From assembly GCF_004134825.1 (NCBI RefSeq), contig NZ_SDPN01000030.1, positions 1-49,326 on the forward strand: DNA of 49,326 nt, in the 5' to 3' direction. The notes beneath the pieces are model-generated. The model was given only the letters and a program-made list of their open reading frames with translations, ran no database searches and was not told where the DNA came from. The position numbers were made by a program, and so were the translations under genes. Origin of the DNA: Agromyces albus. GTDB lineage: Bacteria; Actinomycetota; Actinomycetes; Actinomycetales; Microbacteriaceae. Of the stretch, positions 1 through 8,679 are shown one piece after another (within the stretch, counting starts at the first letter, position 1; every line of letters begins with the position of its first letter).

Positions 1-670
1 GCAGGTCGGCGCCGAACGCCCGGGCCACCTCGCCCGACCACGGGCCCGCCGCCACGAGCACCGCGCCGGCGGCGACGTCGCCCGCGGTCGTGCGCACTCC
101 CGTGATGCGTCCTGAGGCGTCGCGGAGCCCACCGGTGACCGTGACGCCGACGCGGACCTCCGCTCCGTGCAGCCGCGCCGAGGCGAGCAGGGCCTCCGTC
201 GCGATGACCGGCTGCACCTGGGCGTCCTCGGGGTAGTGCACGGCGGCAGTGATCGCGGGGTTCAGCTCGGGCTCGAGCGTGCGGGCCTCGCCGAGGTCGA
301 GCGCGCGTGCGTCGACGCCAGCGATACGCTGCGACGCGGCGAACGCGAGCAGCGGCGACGCACCGGCATCCGTCGTCGCGACCACGAGCCCACCCTTGCG
401 CTCGTACTCGATCGCCGGGAACGCGGTGCCGAGCTCTTGGGCCAGCTCGGCGGCGACGACGGGCCAGAGCGACGCAGCGTACTGCGCGAGCCGCAACTCG
501 GGGCCTGGCCCCTTGTCGGAGACGAGCAGGTTGCCCTCGCCGCGGGCGCTCGTGCCGGATGCCGCGGCACCGCGTTCGAGCACCGTGACGCGCAGTCCGG
601 CCATGGCGAGCGCACGCGCACACGCAGCGCCGATGATGCCGGCACCCACGATCACGACGTCGCTCGACAT
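1..670 (-). CDS. FAD-dependent oxidoreductase, DAO family (3' part outside window)
   Basis: The gene starts with ATG at 670 and runs off the left edge, so only about 223 residues are visible. The N-terminus is a dinucleotide-binding fold, VIVGAGIIGAACARALA (residues 6-22), followed by LERG, which fits the FAD ribose-binding acidic residue. A segment reading EGNLLVSDKGPGPEL resembles D-amino-acid or hydroxyproline dehydrogenases of the HcnC/OoxB kind. The family oxidises the amino group of D-amino acids, glycine or imino acids with FAD in the cytoplasm; the substrate cannot be told here. The C-terminal substrate cap is missing only because of the window edge. It is separated from the next gene by a hairpin at 730-763. 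Confidence 0.8.
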   Translation of the reverse strand, partial: MSSDVVIVGAGIIGAACARALAMAGLRVTVLERGAAASGTSARGEGNLLVSDKGPGPELRLAQYAASLWPVVAAELAQELGTAFPAIEYERKGGLVVATTDAGASPLLAFAASQRIAGVDARALDLGEARTLEPELNPAITAAVHYPEDAQVQPVIATEALLASARLHGAEVRVGVTVTGGLRDASGRITGVRTTAGDVAAGAVLVAAGPWSGEVARAFGADL

Positions 671-729
671 CGCTCCAAAGTATCGCCTGCGATGCACCCG
701 CCGATGCACCGCCGCGGCGGGAGACAGGA

Positions 730-763
730 ATGGGCGGATGCCTCCGGGGAGACATCCGCCCAT
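730..763 (-). terminator. Intergenic hairpin, likely terminator of the GlsB-like gene
   Basis: Perfect 11-bp inverted repeat, ATGGGCGGATG (730-740) with CATCCGCCCAT (753-763), and a 12-base loop. It lies 24 bases after the stop of the minus-strand gene at 787. The following minus-strand bases are only moderately T-rich (TTCCTGTCTC). The stem contains the GGATG core that recurs in other hairpins of this window. Confidence 0.6.
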
Positions 764-786
764 GTCGGTTGGAGCTGTGGTATCGG

Positions 787-1059
787 CTAGGCCGTCCGGT
801 CGCGGCTTCCGCGAGTAACGAGCCCGTAGATCAGCAGCACGATGATCGAGCCGCCGATCGCAAGAAGCCAGGTGCCGAGGTCCCAGAACTCCGTCAAGGG
901 GCGGTTGAGGATCAAGCTGCCCAGCCATCCGCCGAGAAGGGCCCCGACGACGCCGAGCAGCAGTGTGACGAACCAGCCGCCGCCTTGCCTGCCGGGCAGG
1001 ATCAACTTGGCGATGGCTCCGGCGATGAGGCCGAGGATCAGGAACGCGAGGAAACTCAT
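787..1059 (-). CDS. GlsB/YeaQ/YmgE family small membrane protein
   Basis: Ninety residues with three hydrophobic, glycine-rich segments (LAFLILGLIAGAIAKLILPG, WFVTLLLGVVGALLGGWLG and WLLAIGGSIIVLLIYGLV). The LIAGAIAKLILPG signature is typical of the transglycosylase-associated or GlsB/YeaQ family. Members are stress-linked inner-membrane proteins with no proven biochemical role. I chose ATG 1059 because AAGGAG sits seven bases upstream; a longer reading from 1119 adds 20 polar residues with no ribosome binding site. It is monocistronic, between a hairpin and the YidC-like gene. Confidence 0.85.
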   Translation of the reverse strand: MSFLAFLILGLIAGAIAKLILPGRQGGGWFVTLLLGVVGALLGGWLGSLILNRPLTEFWDLGTWLLAIGGSIIVLLIYGLVTRGSRDRTA

Positions 1060-1189
1060 GCAATGCTCCTTCGTTTCGGGGTGTGTGCTCACGAAACCAC
1101 AGTGAAAAATCGGCGGCAACCCCTTGTCCGAAGGCCTCGATTCGCGCTAATGCCCCGGAATCCCGCCGATCGGCTCGCTCGAGCGCCCG

Positions 1190-1972
1190 TCACGCGGTCC
1201 GCACCTCCGGAAGCGGATACGCGCGCCGCAGCACCACTCGCTGCGCGAGCGTCCACGCCACCGTGACGAAGAGGTAGAGCGCCGCCGCGAGCGGCACGAA
1301 GACCGCGATCACCGCCGTGATGAACTGCAACAGGCCGAGCACGCGCACCGCGCCGGCTCCCGCGAGCGGGGACACGGGTGCTCCGGCCGGACGGCCCGCG
1401 GCGGCGGCATCCGGTCGAAGTGCGAACACCCGCCGCGTGGCTTCGCCGACGAGGGCGATGCCCACGATCACGACGCCGAACACGATGACAGCGCCCGGTG
1501 CGAGCGTGCCGGCGACGACCGAGCCCGCGAGGCTCGAGCCGAGCGGAACCCCGAACAGGGTCTGCGCGAGGAGCTCGTTCGGATGACCCGCGATCGTCGG
1601 CAGGATGAAGAGCGCGTAGATGATGCCGACGATCGGCGCCTGGATGAGCATCGGCAGGCAGCCGGCCAGCGGAGAGGTGCCCTCGTCGGAGTAGAGCGCC
1701 ATCATCTCGCGCTGGAGGCGCTCGGGATTCTTCTTGTGGCGTCGCTGCAACTCGGCGAGCTTCGGGGCGAGCCGCGCGCGATCGCGCTCCGCCTTCGCCT
1801 GCGAGATGCCGACGGGGATCAGCGCAGCCCGCACGAGCAGGGTGACGAGCACGACGGCAGCGGCCGCGCTCGAGACGCCGATGAGCGGCTCGAGCAGGCC
1901 GGCGAGGCCCATGAGCACGGTGTGGGCGCCGTCGAGGAGGGCGGCGATGGGCGGGAGGGCATAGAGGTCCAT
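1190..1972 (-). CDS. YidC/Oxa1 family membrane protein insertase, short paralogue
   Basis: A 260-residue integral membrane protein. The cytoplasmic loop after the first core helix has the basic, coiled-coil-like run typical of YidC (KAERDRARLAPKLAELQRR, then KKNPERLQREMMALY). The next helix holds GCLPMLIQAPIVGIIYALF, matching the conserved YidC segment that precedes the substrate groove. A conserved-type arginine is present in LVTLLVRAALIP. It lacks a large periplasmic domain, as expected for Gram-positive forms. The main actinobacterial yidC usually sits by rnpA near the origin, so this is probably a second, accessory insertase. It lies 97 bases downstream of the DUF6412-like gene on the same strand and is probably cotranscribed with it. 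Confidence 0.85.
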   Translation of the reverse strand: MDLYALPPIAALLDGAHTVLMGLAGLLEPLIGVSSAAAAVVLVTLLVRAALIPVGISQAKAERDRARLAPKLAELQRRHKKNPERLQREMMALYSDEGTSPLAGCLPMLIQAPIVGIIYALFILPTIAGHPNELLAQTLFGVPLGSSLAGSVVAGTLAPGAVIVFGVVIVGIALVGEATRRVFALRPDAAAAGRPAGAPVSPLAGAGAVRVLGLLQFITAVIAVFVPLAAALYLFVTVAWTLAQRVVLRRAYPLPEVRTA

Positions 1973-2069
1973 GAGGGTTCCTTGCGGTCGAGGGAGGTCG
2001 GAATCCGTCTGGCCGCGCGGTCACCTCATCGCCTCGTCGATGCGAGGTCGTGAGGGACGCCGGATGTCG

Positions 2070-2366
2070 CTACGCGGCCGGGATGCCGCGGCCCGGCGCC
2101 CTCGGGCGGGCACGCCCCGGCGCGTCGGGCGTGATCTGCGCGAGCAACCGCCAGGGTTCGACCGACTGCTTGAACCTCGTCGCGGCGGCGCTCGGATCGG
2201 CCGCGACGATCGCCGGCAGCGCGTGGCAGGCGGTGACGACGACCGCGACCGCGGCGGCGCCCACGACGCCGACACCGATGAGCAGCAGCGTCGCCTGCAT
2301 GTTCGACGCGAGCGAGACCTCGAGCGACGCCTGCGCGTAGCGGAAGAGGGCCGTGAGCAGTTCCAT
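2070..2366 (-). CDS. Small membrane protein next to YidC (DUF6412-like)
   Basis: Ninety-eight residues with one strong transmembrane segment (LLLIGVGVVGAAAVAVVVTAC), then a polar, proline/arginine-rich tail ending PGRARPRAPGRGIPAA. ATG 2366 is preceded by GGAGG at seven bases, so the longer reading from 2456 is not needed. I recall proteins of this layout beside short YidC paralogues in Microbacteriaceae as DUF6412, but that family name is from memory. It lies directly upstream of the YidC-like gene on the same strand, which suggests a partner or chaperone role; no function is known to me. Confidence 0.65.
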   Translation of the reverse strand: MELLTALFRYAQASLEVSLASNMQATLLLIGVGVVGAAAVAVVVTACHALPAIVAADPSAAATRFKQSVEPWRLLAQITPDAPGRARPRAPGRGIPAA

Positions 2367-2506
2367 CACACGCCTCCGTTCCGGTGCGCCGCGTCCGTCG
2401 AGAACTTCGGTGCGACAACGGTAACACCGCGAAGGTTCGGCGACCCTGGACGTCACACGCTCGTGCGGCCCGGATAACGTGTGCTAGCTTCTCTCCAGAC
2501 ACAATG

Positions 2507-2522
2507 ATGTTTACGTGAACAT
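2507..2522. promoter_or_regulatory. Candidate LacI-type operator before the GH43 gene
   Basis: ATGTTTACGTGAACAT is a 16-base palindrome with one mismatched pair and a central CG, the layout typical of LacI-family operators for sugar genes. It overlaps a GTG (2515) and an ATG (2521) that could be misread as starts, but lies in the 5' leader if the gene begins at 2560. No LacI-family gene is in the window, so the regulator would act from elsewhere. Confidence 0.5.
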
Positions 2523-2559
2523 GCTCACGTCGACATTCGCAACGGCGCGGAGGTTCTCA

Positions 2560-5500
2560 ATGGGTTCGGCTCGACGTACGCGGTTCTTGGCATCGGCGGT
2601 GACCGCAGTGCTCCTGGGCCTGACGGCCGCGACACTGTCACCGGTATCCGTCGCTTCGGCGGCGGTGCCCACGACGGATGCCCCGCCCACCTACGACCGC
2701 TACCAGGCGGTCGCCGATCCCGGCCTCACGGCGCCGGGCTACTTCCAGCCGTATTGGTACGACACCGAAGGCCGTCACATCCAGGCGCACGGCGGCCAGC
2801 TCGTCGCGGGCACCGAGCTCGGCGTCGAGACCGACGAGATCTCCGCCGGCGAGGAGAACGGCCGGGCCGTCTACTACTGGTACGGCGAAGACCGCTCGAA
2901 CGGCTACTACAACAGCCCCGGGGTCGCCGTGTACAAGTCGTACGACACCCTGAACTGGTCGAACGAGGGCGTCGCCCTCCGCTCGGTCACGAGCAAGGCC
3001 GAGCTGCAGGGCGAGTACTTCGATGCGCTCTACGACACCGTCGACGATGGCGGGAACCCGAACACCGCGACCATCGACGAGCTCTTCTACTACCTGAACG
3101 TCAGCCAGTTCGAAGCCGACGGCACGACGCCGCGCATCCAAGCGATCTTCGAGCGGCCGAAGGCGCTCTACAACGCGAGCACCCAGACGTGGGTGATGTG
3201 GTGGCACGCCGACGGCAGCACGTCGCCCGGCGGAAGCAACTACGCGCGGTCACTCGCCGCCGTCGCGACATCCGACAGCCCAACAGGTCCGTTCACGCTG
3301 CAGGGCGCCTTCCGCCTCTACAACGAGCCGACCTACCGCACGGCCTGCAACCAGAACGGCGCAGTGCCCGGCGGCGCGCGAGACATGACCGTCTTCCAGG
3401 ACACCGACGGGAACGCGTACGTCTCGTACTCTTCGGAGGAGAACCGCTCGCTCTACATCGCCAAGCTCAACGCCGAGTACACGAATGTCGAGAAGACCAC
3501 CACGACCGACCCCACGGGCGTGCAGTTCTCGGCCGACGGACGATACCCGTACATCTTCGCCGACGGCACCGCGGGCGCTCCGCAGAACCACGTCGACTAC
3601 ACGATCGTGAAGCGGTGCGGCCTGCTCGAGGCGCCTGCGATCTTCGTGCATGACGGGCGCTACTACCTCGTGGCATCCGGCGCCACCGGATGGCGGCCGA
3701 ACCCGCAGACCTACTACACGGCCGACAGCATCCTCGGCGGTTGGATCCGCGGCGTGCAGTCCGACGATGCGCACGAGGCGGTCTCCTACGACACGATCCC
3801 CGAGGGCGGCGACGGCCTGCTCTCCGTCGGCGACTCACGCAAGACCTCGTTCGGCTCGCAATCGACGAACGTCTTCCCGCTCGATGCCGCGAAGGGCCAC
3901 TACGTCTACATGGGCGACCGGTGGAACTCGGGCGCCGCGGACTCCACCTATGTCTGGCTGCCGATCACCATCGGGGAGAACGGCAGGCTCCAGATGCGCA
4001 ACCCCGCCGTCGAGAACGCGAAGTGGGCGACCGGCTGGGATGCGACCTACTGGGACGACAAGGGCGCCGGCTCCTACATCTGGAACGTGACGGATACCGG
4101 GCTGCCGGCGACCGCTCGAACGAACCAGGACCTGACCTCCCTCCTGCCACCCACCGTCGAGGTGACCGCGAACGGCCAGGCCGCGCAGGTGCCGGTCACG
4201 TGGAACACGACCCTCTTCACCGCACCCGGGCGCCAGACCATCACCGGCACGCTCGCCGCCGACGGCGTGTTCACCGCCGGACGCACGTTCGCCCGCACCA
4301 TCGACGTCGAGGGCCGAGGACTGTTCAACATCGCGCCCGCGGCATCCGCCGGCGCATCGAGCCGCACCAATCTCGCGGCGACGACGAACGACGGGAGCAC
4401 CGCGAAGGGCTGGGACGACTGGGCGACGAACTCGGCATACCCCTTGAACAGCTGGCTCAGCTACACGTGGAACGAGCCGCGCACCCTCGCGAGCGTCAGG
4501 GTGCACGCCTTCAAGGACGGCTCCACGGCCACCTGGCCCTCGAAGGTCGCGGTGCAGTACCACAACGGCGCCGGCCAGTGGGTCGACACCTCGGTCTCGG
4601 CGACCGTCGAGCAGAACAACGCCTCCCCCGCCCCGGTCATCGAGCTCGACGTCGCCCCGCTGCCGGCGACCACCGCGATCCGCCTCAACCTGACGACGCA
4701 GACCCGCACGTGGCAGTCGATCAGCGAAGTGGAGATCTTCGGCTACGGCTCGAGCGCGGCGACCGCGCTCGGCGACCTGCAGGTCGACGGGGTGACCGTG
4801 CCCGGATTCTCTCCGGCCACGTGGAGCTACACCGTCGTCGGCAAGAGCCCCGCCGAGCGAGTCGTGACGGCGACGCCGGGCGACGCCTCGTCGCGGGTGT
4901 CGATCGTGCAGGCCACGGCCGCCGACCCGTTCGCGTATGCCACGGTCGCCGAGCTCGACGCCTCGGGCATCGCGGCGGTGCAGACCTACCGAGTCGGCTT
5001 CGTGACTCCCGCAACCGACGCGACGCTCTCGTCGATCACCGTCAACGGCCAGCCGTTGACCGGCTTCTCGCCGGGCACGACCTCGTATGACGGGATCCCG
5101 ATCCCCGACGGGTCCACCCCGACGGTCGCCGCGACCACGACCGACGGCAAGGCCATTGCCACGGTCGGCGCATTCGACCCTGCCAGCGGCAAGCTCGTCA
5201 TCTCGGTCACCGCTGAAGATCCCGCCGTGACGAAGACGTACACCCTCGGGTTCACCTACGACTCGCGATCCACGGATGCGAACCTCGGCACCCTCACGGT
5301 GAACGGCACCGCGGTCGCCGGGTTCTCCCCCGACACGCTCGCCTACACCGTGCCCATCGGCGCGTGGGGCGCGATGCCGGTCGTGGAGGCCACGACTCGC
5401 AGCGCGGCGGCATCCGTCACGAAGAGCGTCGACCTCTCGACCGCGGTGATCACCGTCGCGGCGGAGCATCCGGCCTACTCGAAGCGCTACGTGCTCACGT

Positions 5501-6891
5501 TCAGCACCCCCGACGGATGCGCCGACACCACGATCGACGCGCCCTGGCGCTCGGCGGCGTGGGGCACTGCGGCGAACGCCTCGTTCTGCGAGGCCGCCGG
5601 ATCATCGTTCCGGATCTCGGACGCCAACGACGGGGCGTGGACGACGAAGGACAACCTGAGCGTCATCTCCCAGCCCGAAGCGGTCGCCGTCGGCGATGCC
5701 ATCGAGACGTACGTGTCGACGGTCGACAAGGGCAGCAACACCGACCCCCGCGCGGGACTCGTGCTGCGCAACGACCTCACGATCGCCGGCAAGGCGACCG
5801 CGAAGGGCTACGTCATCCTGACGACGAGCCCCACGGGCGCCTACCTGCAGTTCGACGCCAACAACAACGGCTACATCGACACGCAGACGACGAACGTCGC
5901 CGCCGGCGCCTGGCCGGTGCACCTGAAGCTCGAGTACACGAGCAGCACGACGGCGACGGGCTACTACCGCACGGCGACATCCGACCCGTGGAAGGACGTC
6001 GGCACCGCGACCCTGTCGGCTCCCGACGCGAAGCTCGACGCGGGGGTGTTCGCCGCCGGCAACAACGGGAAGGGCGCCTCGGTCGCGTCGCTGCTCGACA
6101 CGCGGCTCACGCCGAAGCCGGTCACGGTGACCTCGGTGGACCCGGTGACGGCCGAGACGACCGCCGGCGTCGCCCCCGTGCTGCCGACCTCCGTCACGGT
6201 CGGGCTGAGCGACGACAGCACCGAGCCCCGCGCCGTCGTCTGGCCCGACATCCCGTCTGAGAGCTATGCGACGGCGGGCTCGTTCACGATCGAGGGTTCG
6301 GTGGAGGGCACGGAGTTGACGGCGACCGCCACCGTCACGGTCTCGGCCGCACCGGTGACCGTCACGTCGATCCCACCGGTCGAGGTGCAGACGAAGGCCG
6401 GCACGGCACCCGAGCTTCCGGCCGCGGTGCCGGTGGTGCTCAGCGACGGCGGCACCGAGCAGCGCGCAGTCGCCTGGGAGCCGATCGAGCCGTCGGCATA
6501 CGAGGCCGCCGGATCGTTCACCGTGTCGGGCAGCGTCGAGGGGACCGAGCTGCGCGCCGCCGCGGTCGTGTCGGTCACCGCAGTGCCGTTCATCGCCACG
6601 ACGACGAAGCTCGACGCGCCGGCCCCCGCGCCCGGCAAGCCCGGCACCGCGGTCGTGACGGTGAGCGCCGCCGACAAGTCGACGGCGTCGGGCACGGTGA
6701 TCGTGACCGTCTACCGCGGCTCCGAGGTCGTCGCCACGGCGACCGCCGAGCTCGCGAGGGGCAAGGCGAAGCTCTCGATCGCGGCGCTCCCCGCGGGCGC
6801 GTACGCAGTGGTGGCCGAGTACCAGGGCACGTCGACGTTCACGCCGTCGAGTTCTCCCTCGATCGCCTACGTCATCGGGAAGGCGAAATAG
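2560..6891 (+). CDS. Secreted multidomain GH43-like exo-beta-1,3-galactanase
   Basis: I place the start at ATG 2560, which has GGAGG six bases upstream and opens a clean signal peptide (MGSARRTRF, hydrophobic core, VASA cleavage near residue 34); in-frame starts at 2515 and 2521 add 15 or 13 residues. The protein is 1443 aa. Residues ~45-480 form a GH43-type five-bladed propeller with HIQAHGG, YYWYGED, GARDMTVFQD and LEAPAIF, most like the galactan-active subfamilies such as GH43_24. Then come a Big_4-like domain (~510-585), an F5/8 discoidin/CBM32-like domain (~595-730), three cadherin-like beta-sandwich repeats with FSP-T-Y motifs (~735-985), a lectin-like region (~990-1170), two Big_4-like repeats and a final Ig-like domain. 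No LPXTG or membrane anchor is seen, so it is probably released to attack arabinogalactan-type polysaccharide. Subfamily and substrate are inferences. Confidence 0.85.
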   Translation: MGSARRTRFLASAVTAVLLGLTAATLSPVSVASAAVPTTDAPPTYDRYQAVADPGLTAPGYFQPYWYDTEGRHIQAHGGQLVAGTELGVETDEISAGEENGRAVYYWYGEDRSNGYYNSPGVAVYKSYDTLNWSNEGVALRSVTSKAELQGEYFDALYDTVDDGGNPNTATIDELFYYLNVSQFEADGTTPRIQAIFERPKALYNASTQTWVMWWHADGSTSPGGSNYARSLAAVATSDSPTGPFTLQGAFRLYNEPTYRTACNQNGAVPGGARDMTVFQDTDGNAYVSYSSEENRSLYIAKLNAEYTNVEKTTTTDPTGVQFSADGRYPYIFADGTAGAPQNHVDYTIVKRCGLLEAPAIFVHDGRYYLVASGATGWRPNPQTYYTADSILGGWIRGVQSDDAHEAVSYDTIPEGGDGLLSVGDSRKTSFGSQSTNVFPLDAAKGHYVYMGDRWNSGAADSTYVWLPITIGENGRLQMRNPAVENAKWATGWDATYWDDKGAGSYIWNVTDTGLPATARTNQDLTSLLPPTVEVTANGQAAQVPVTWNTTLFTAPGRQTITGTLAADGVFTAGRTFARTIDVEGRGLFNIAPAASAGASSRTNLAATTNDGSTAKGWDDWATNSAYPLNSWLSYTWNEPRTLASVRVHAFKDGSTATWPSKVAVQYHNGAGQWVDTSVSATVEQNNASPAPVIELDVAPLPATTAIRLNLTTQTRTWQSISEVEIFGYGSSAATALGDLQVDGVTVPGFSPATWSYTVVGKSPAERVVTATPGDASSRVSIVQATAADPFAYATVAELDASGIAAVQTYRVGFVTPATDATLSSITVNGQPLTGFSPGTTSYDGIPIPDGSTPTVAATTTDGKAIATVGAFDPASGKLVISVTAEDPAVTKTYTLGFTYDSRSTDANLGTLTVNGTAVAGFSPDTLAYTVPIGAWGAMPVVEATTRSAAASVTKSVDLSTAVITVAAEHPAYSKRYVLTFSTPDGCADTTIDAPWRSAAWGTAANASFCEAAGSSFRISDANDGAWTTKDNLSVISQPEAVAVGDAIETYVSTVDKGSNTDPRAGLVLRNDLTIAGKATAKGYVILTTSPTGAYLQFDANNNGYIDTQTTNVAAGAWPVHLKLEYTSSTTATGYYRTATSDPWKDVGTATLSAPDAKLDAGVFAAGNNGKGASVASLLDTRLTPKPVTVTSVDPVTAETTAGVAPVLPTSVTVGLSDDSTEPRAVVWPDIPSESYATAGSFTIEGSVEGTELTATATVTVSAAPVTVTSIPPVEVQTKAGTAPELPAAVPVVLSDGGTEQRAVAWEPIEPSAYEAAGSFTVSGSVEGTELRAAAVVSVTAVPFIATTTKLDAPAPAPGKPGTAVVTVSAADKSTASGTVIVTVYRGSEVVATATAELARGKAKLSIAALPAGAYAVVAEYQGTSTFTPSSSPSIAYVIGKAK

Positions 6892-7996
6892 CTCGGCTGC
6901 CCATCCACTCCGATTGCGGTGTGAGGGGCACCGGCTCGGGCCGGTCGACCGACGTGGTGAGCTCCAGTCGCCGACCGACCCGAGCCGATTCGAGCAGCGC
7001 CGTCATGATCTCGAGGCTGTGCAGCGCGACATCCGCTCCGGCTCGAGGCCGACGGCCGTCGCCGGCGCTCACGAAGTCGAGCAGCCCGGCGCCGCGAGTC
7101 GCCGCGACGTAGCCCGCCGACGGCTCGAGCTCGCGCCAGCCCGGCGCGTCGATCGTCGCGAGCCGCACGTCGCCGTCGAAGTTGTTTGGATCGGGCACGG
7201 CGAGCGTGCCCAGTTCACCGTGCACCTCGATCGGCGCGGCCGTCGTCGCAATGCCGTCGAAGCTCGTCGTGATCGTCGAGAGGGCGCCGTTGACGTGTTC
7301 GAGGATGCCGGCGACGTGGGTGTCGACCTCGACGGGGATGCGCTCGCCCGCCCGCGGTCCGGTGGCGATCACGCGTTCGGCGCGCAATCGACTGGAGGCG
7401 CCGGTGACCGATCGCACCGGGCCGAGCAGCTGGATGAGCGCGGCGACGTAGTACGGCCCCATGTCGAGCAGGGGCCCGCCGCCCTCGCGGTAGTAGAAGT
7501 CGGGGTTCGGGTGCCACCGCTCGTGGCCGGGCGTGACCATGACGGCGGATGCCGCGAACGGCCGTCCGATCACGCCGCCGTCGATCGCCGCCCTGGCCGT
7601 CTGCGTGCCGGTGCCGAGCACGGTGTCGGGTGCGCAACCGAGGTGCACGCCCGCGGCATCCGCTGCATCGACGACCTCGCGCGCCTGCGCGAACGACGCC
7701 GCGAGCGGCTTCTCGCCGTAGACGTGCTTGCCCTTGCCGATCGCCGCGAGCGCGATCTCGGCGTGTGCGGCCGGGATCGTCAGGTTGAGCACCGTGTCGA
7801 CCTCGGAACTGCTGAGCAGCTCGTCGACGGCCATCGCGCGCGCATCGGGGAGCTCGGCGGCAACGGCCTCGGCACGCGCGGCATCGAGGTCGGCGACCGC
7901 GCTGATGCGCACGGATGGAGCGCCGGCGAGCGTGTCGAGGTACGCCCGGGAGATGACCCCGAGTCCTATGATGCCGATGCGGTGCGGGTCGCCCAC
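6872..7996 (-). CDS. Gfo/Idh/MocA family oxidoreductase
   Basis: A 374-residue NAD(P)-dependent dehydrogenase of sugars or cyclitols. The Rossmann motif GIIGLGVIS follows the start closely, and the family signature GEKPLAAS provides the catalytic lysine. The second half is the alpha/beta substrate domain, with GGGPLLDMGPYY placing the aspartate and tyrosine near the active site. I start it at GTG 7996, within the last 31 bases of the ThuA gene and with AAGGGG upstream; the much longer reading to 8749 is out of frame with real genes. The 3' end overlaps the convergent GH43 gene by 20 bases. Third gene of a tight operon; the substrate is unknown. Confidence 0.85.
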   Translation of the reverse strand: MGDPHRIGIIGLGVISRAYLDTLAGAPSVRISAVADLDAARAEAVAAELPDARAMAVDELLSSSEVDTVLNLTIPAAHAEIALAAIGKGKHVYGEKPLAASFAQAREVVDAADAAGVHLGCAPDTVLGTGTQTARAAIDGGVIGRPFAASAVMVTPGHERWHPNPDFYYREGGGPLLDMGPYYVAALIQLLGPVRSVTGASSRLRAERVIATGPRAGERIPVEVDTHVAGILEHVNGALSTITTSFDGIATTAAPIEVHGELGTLAVPDPNNFDGDVRLATIDAPGWRELEPSAGYVAATRGAGLLDFVSAGDGRRPRAGADVALHSLEIMTALLESARVGRRLELTTSVDRPEPVPLTPQSEWMGSRAISPSR

Positions 7997-8679
7997 AGCA
8001 TTCCCCTTTCGATGACGGTGCGCACGTTGGCGTCGCGGAGGATGTCGGGGCTGTGCCCGGGCGTCGTCACTACGATGCGCCCGTCGCCCCAGAGCCGGGT
8101 CCAGATGGCGGGCGAGGTGATCGGCCGGTGCCACGGATGCCACGGCTGCACGGGATGCGTCGTCGTGGCGAGCACGTCGATCAGGTCGTCGTGCAGCACC
8201 CAGTACTGCTCGGTGGTGAGCTCGAAGTCGTCGATTCCCTCGGTGATCGGATGCCGCCGGCCGAGGTCGGTGATGTCGACCGTGTAGCTGAGGTAGTTGT
8301 TCTCCTCGGATCCCTCGCGCAGCTGCGACGGCTCCTTGCTCGGGTGGGTCGCGAATTGCCCGCCGACGAGCTGCAGGTAGTCGGATGACGCGCGGAATGA
8401 GTCGGCGATGCCGCCGTGCCATCCGGTCAGTCCGGTTCCTGCCGCGACCGCGGCGCGCAAGCCCATGACCTGCTCGTGCGTGATCTCGGACATCGTCACG
8501 CTCTGCACGATGAGGTCGACCGTGGCCATGGCGGCTGCGTCGGCGTAGATCTCGGGGGACTCCTCGACCTGCACGTCGTAGTCGTTCGCTTCGAGGAAGG
8601 GGATGAACAGTTCGGTGCTCTCGACCGGGTGGTGGCCGTCCCAGCCGCCTCGGACGATGAGCGCTCGGTGTTGCGTCAT
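7966..8679 (-). CDS. ThuA-like domain protein (trehalose utilisation family)
   Basis: A 237-residue glutamine-amidotransferase-like fold: ALIVRGGWDGHHP at the N-terminus, GLRAAVAAGTGLTGWHGG in the middle and RIVVTTPGHSPDIL near the end, all characteristic of ThuA. The family is linked to disaccharide oxidation, where ThuA works with a ThuB-type dehydrogenase, although its exact chemistry is unsettled. Start ATG 8679 overlaps the stop of the upstream oxidoreductase by four bases (ATGA), so translation is coupled. The flanking Gfo/Idh genes make a pathway of keto-sugar formation and processing plausible. Confidence 0.85.
   Translation of the reverse strand: MTQHRALIVRGGWDGHHPVESTELFIPFLEANDYDVQVEESPEIYADAAAMATVDLIVQSVTMSEITHEQVMGLRAAVAAGTGLTGWHGGIADSFRASSDYLQLVGGQFATHPSKEPSQLREGSEENNYLSYTVDITDLGRRHPITEGIDDFELTTEQYWVLHDDLIDVLATTTHPVQPWHPWHRPITSPAIWTRLWGDGRIVVTTPGHSPDILRDANVRTVIERGMLWATRTASAS

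Noticed and set aside
3835..5469. Open frame of 544 codons opposite the GH43 gene
   Set aside because: Arg/Gly/Asp/Val-rich product with no motif, fully antisense to a well-supported gene.
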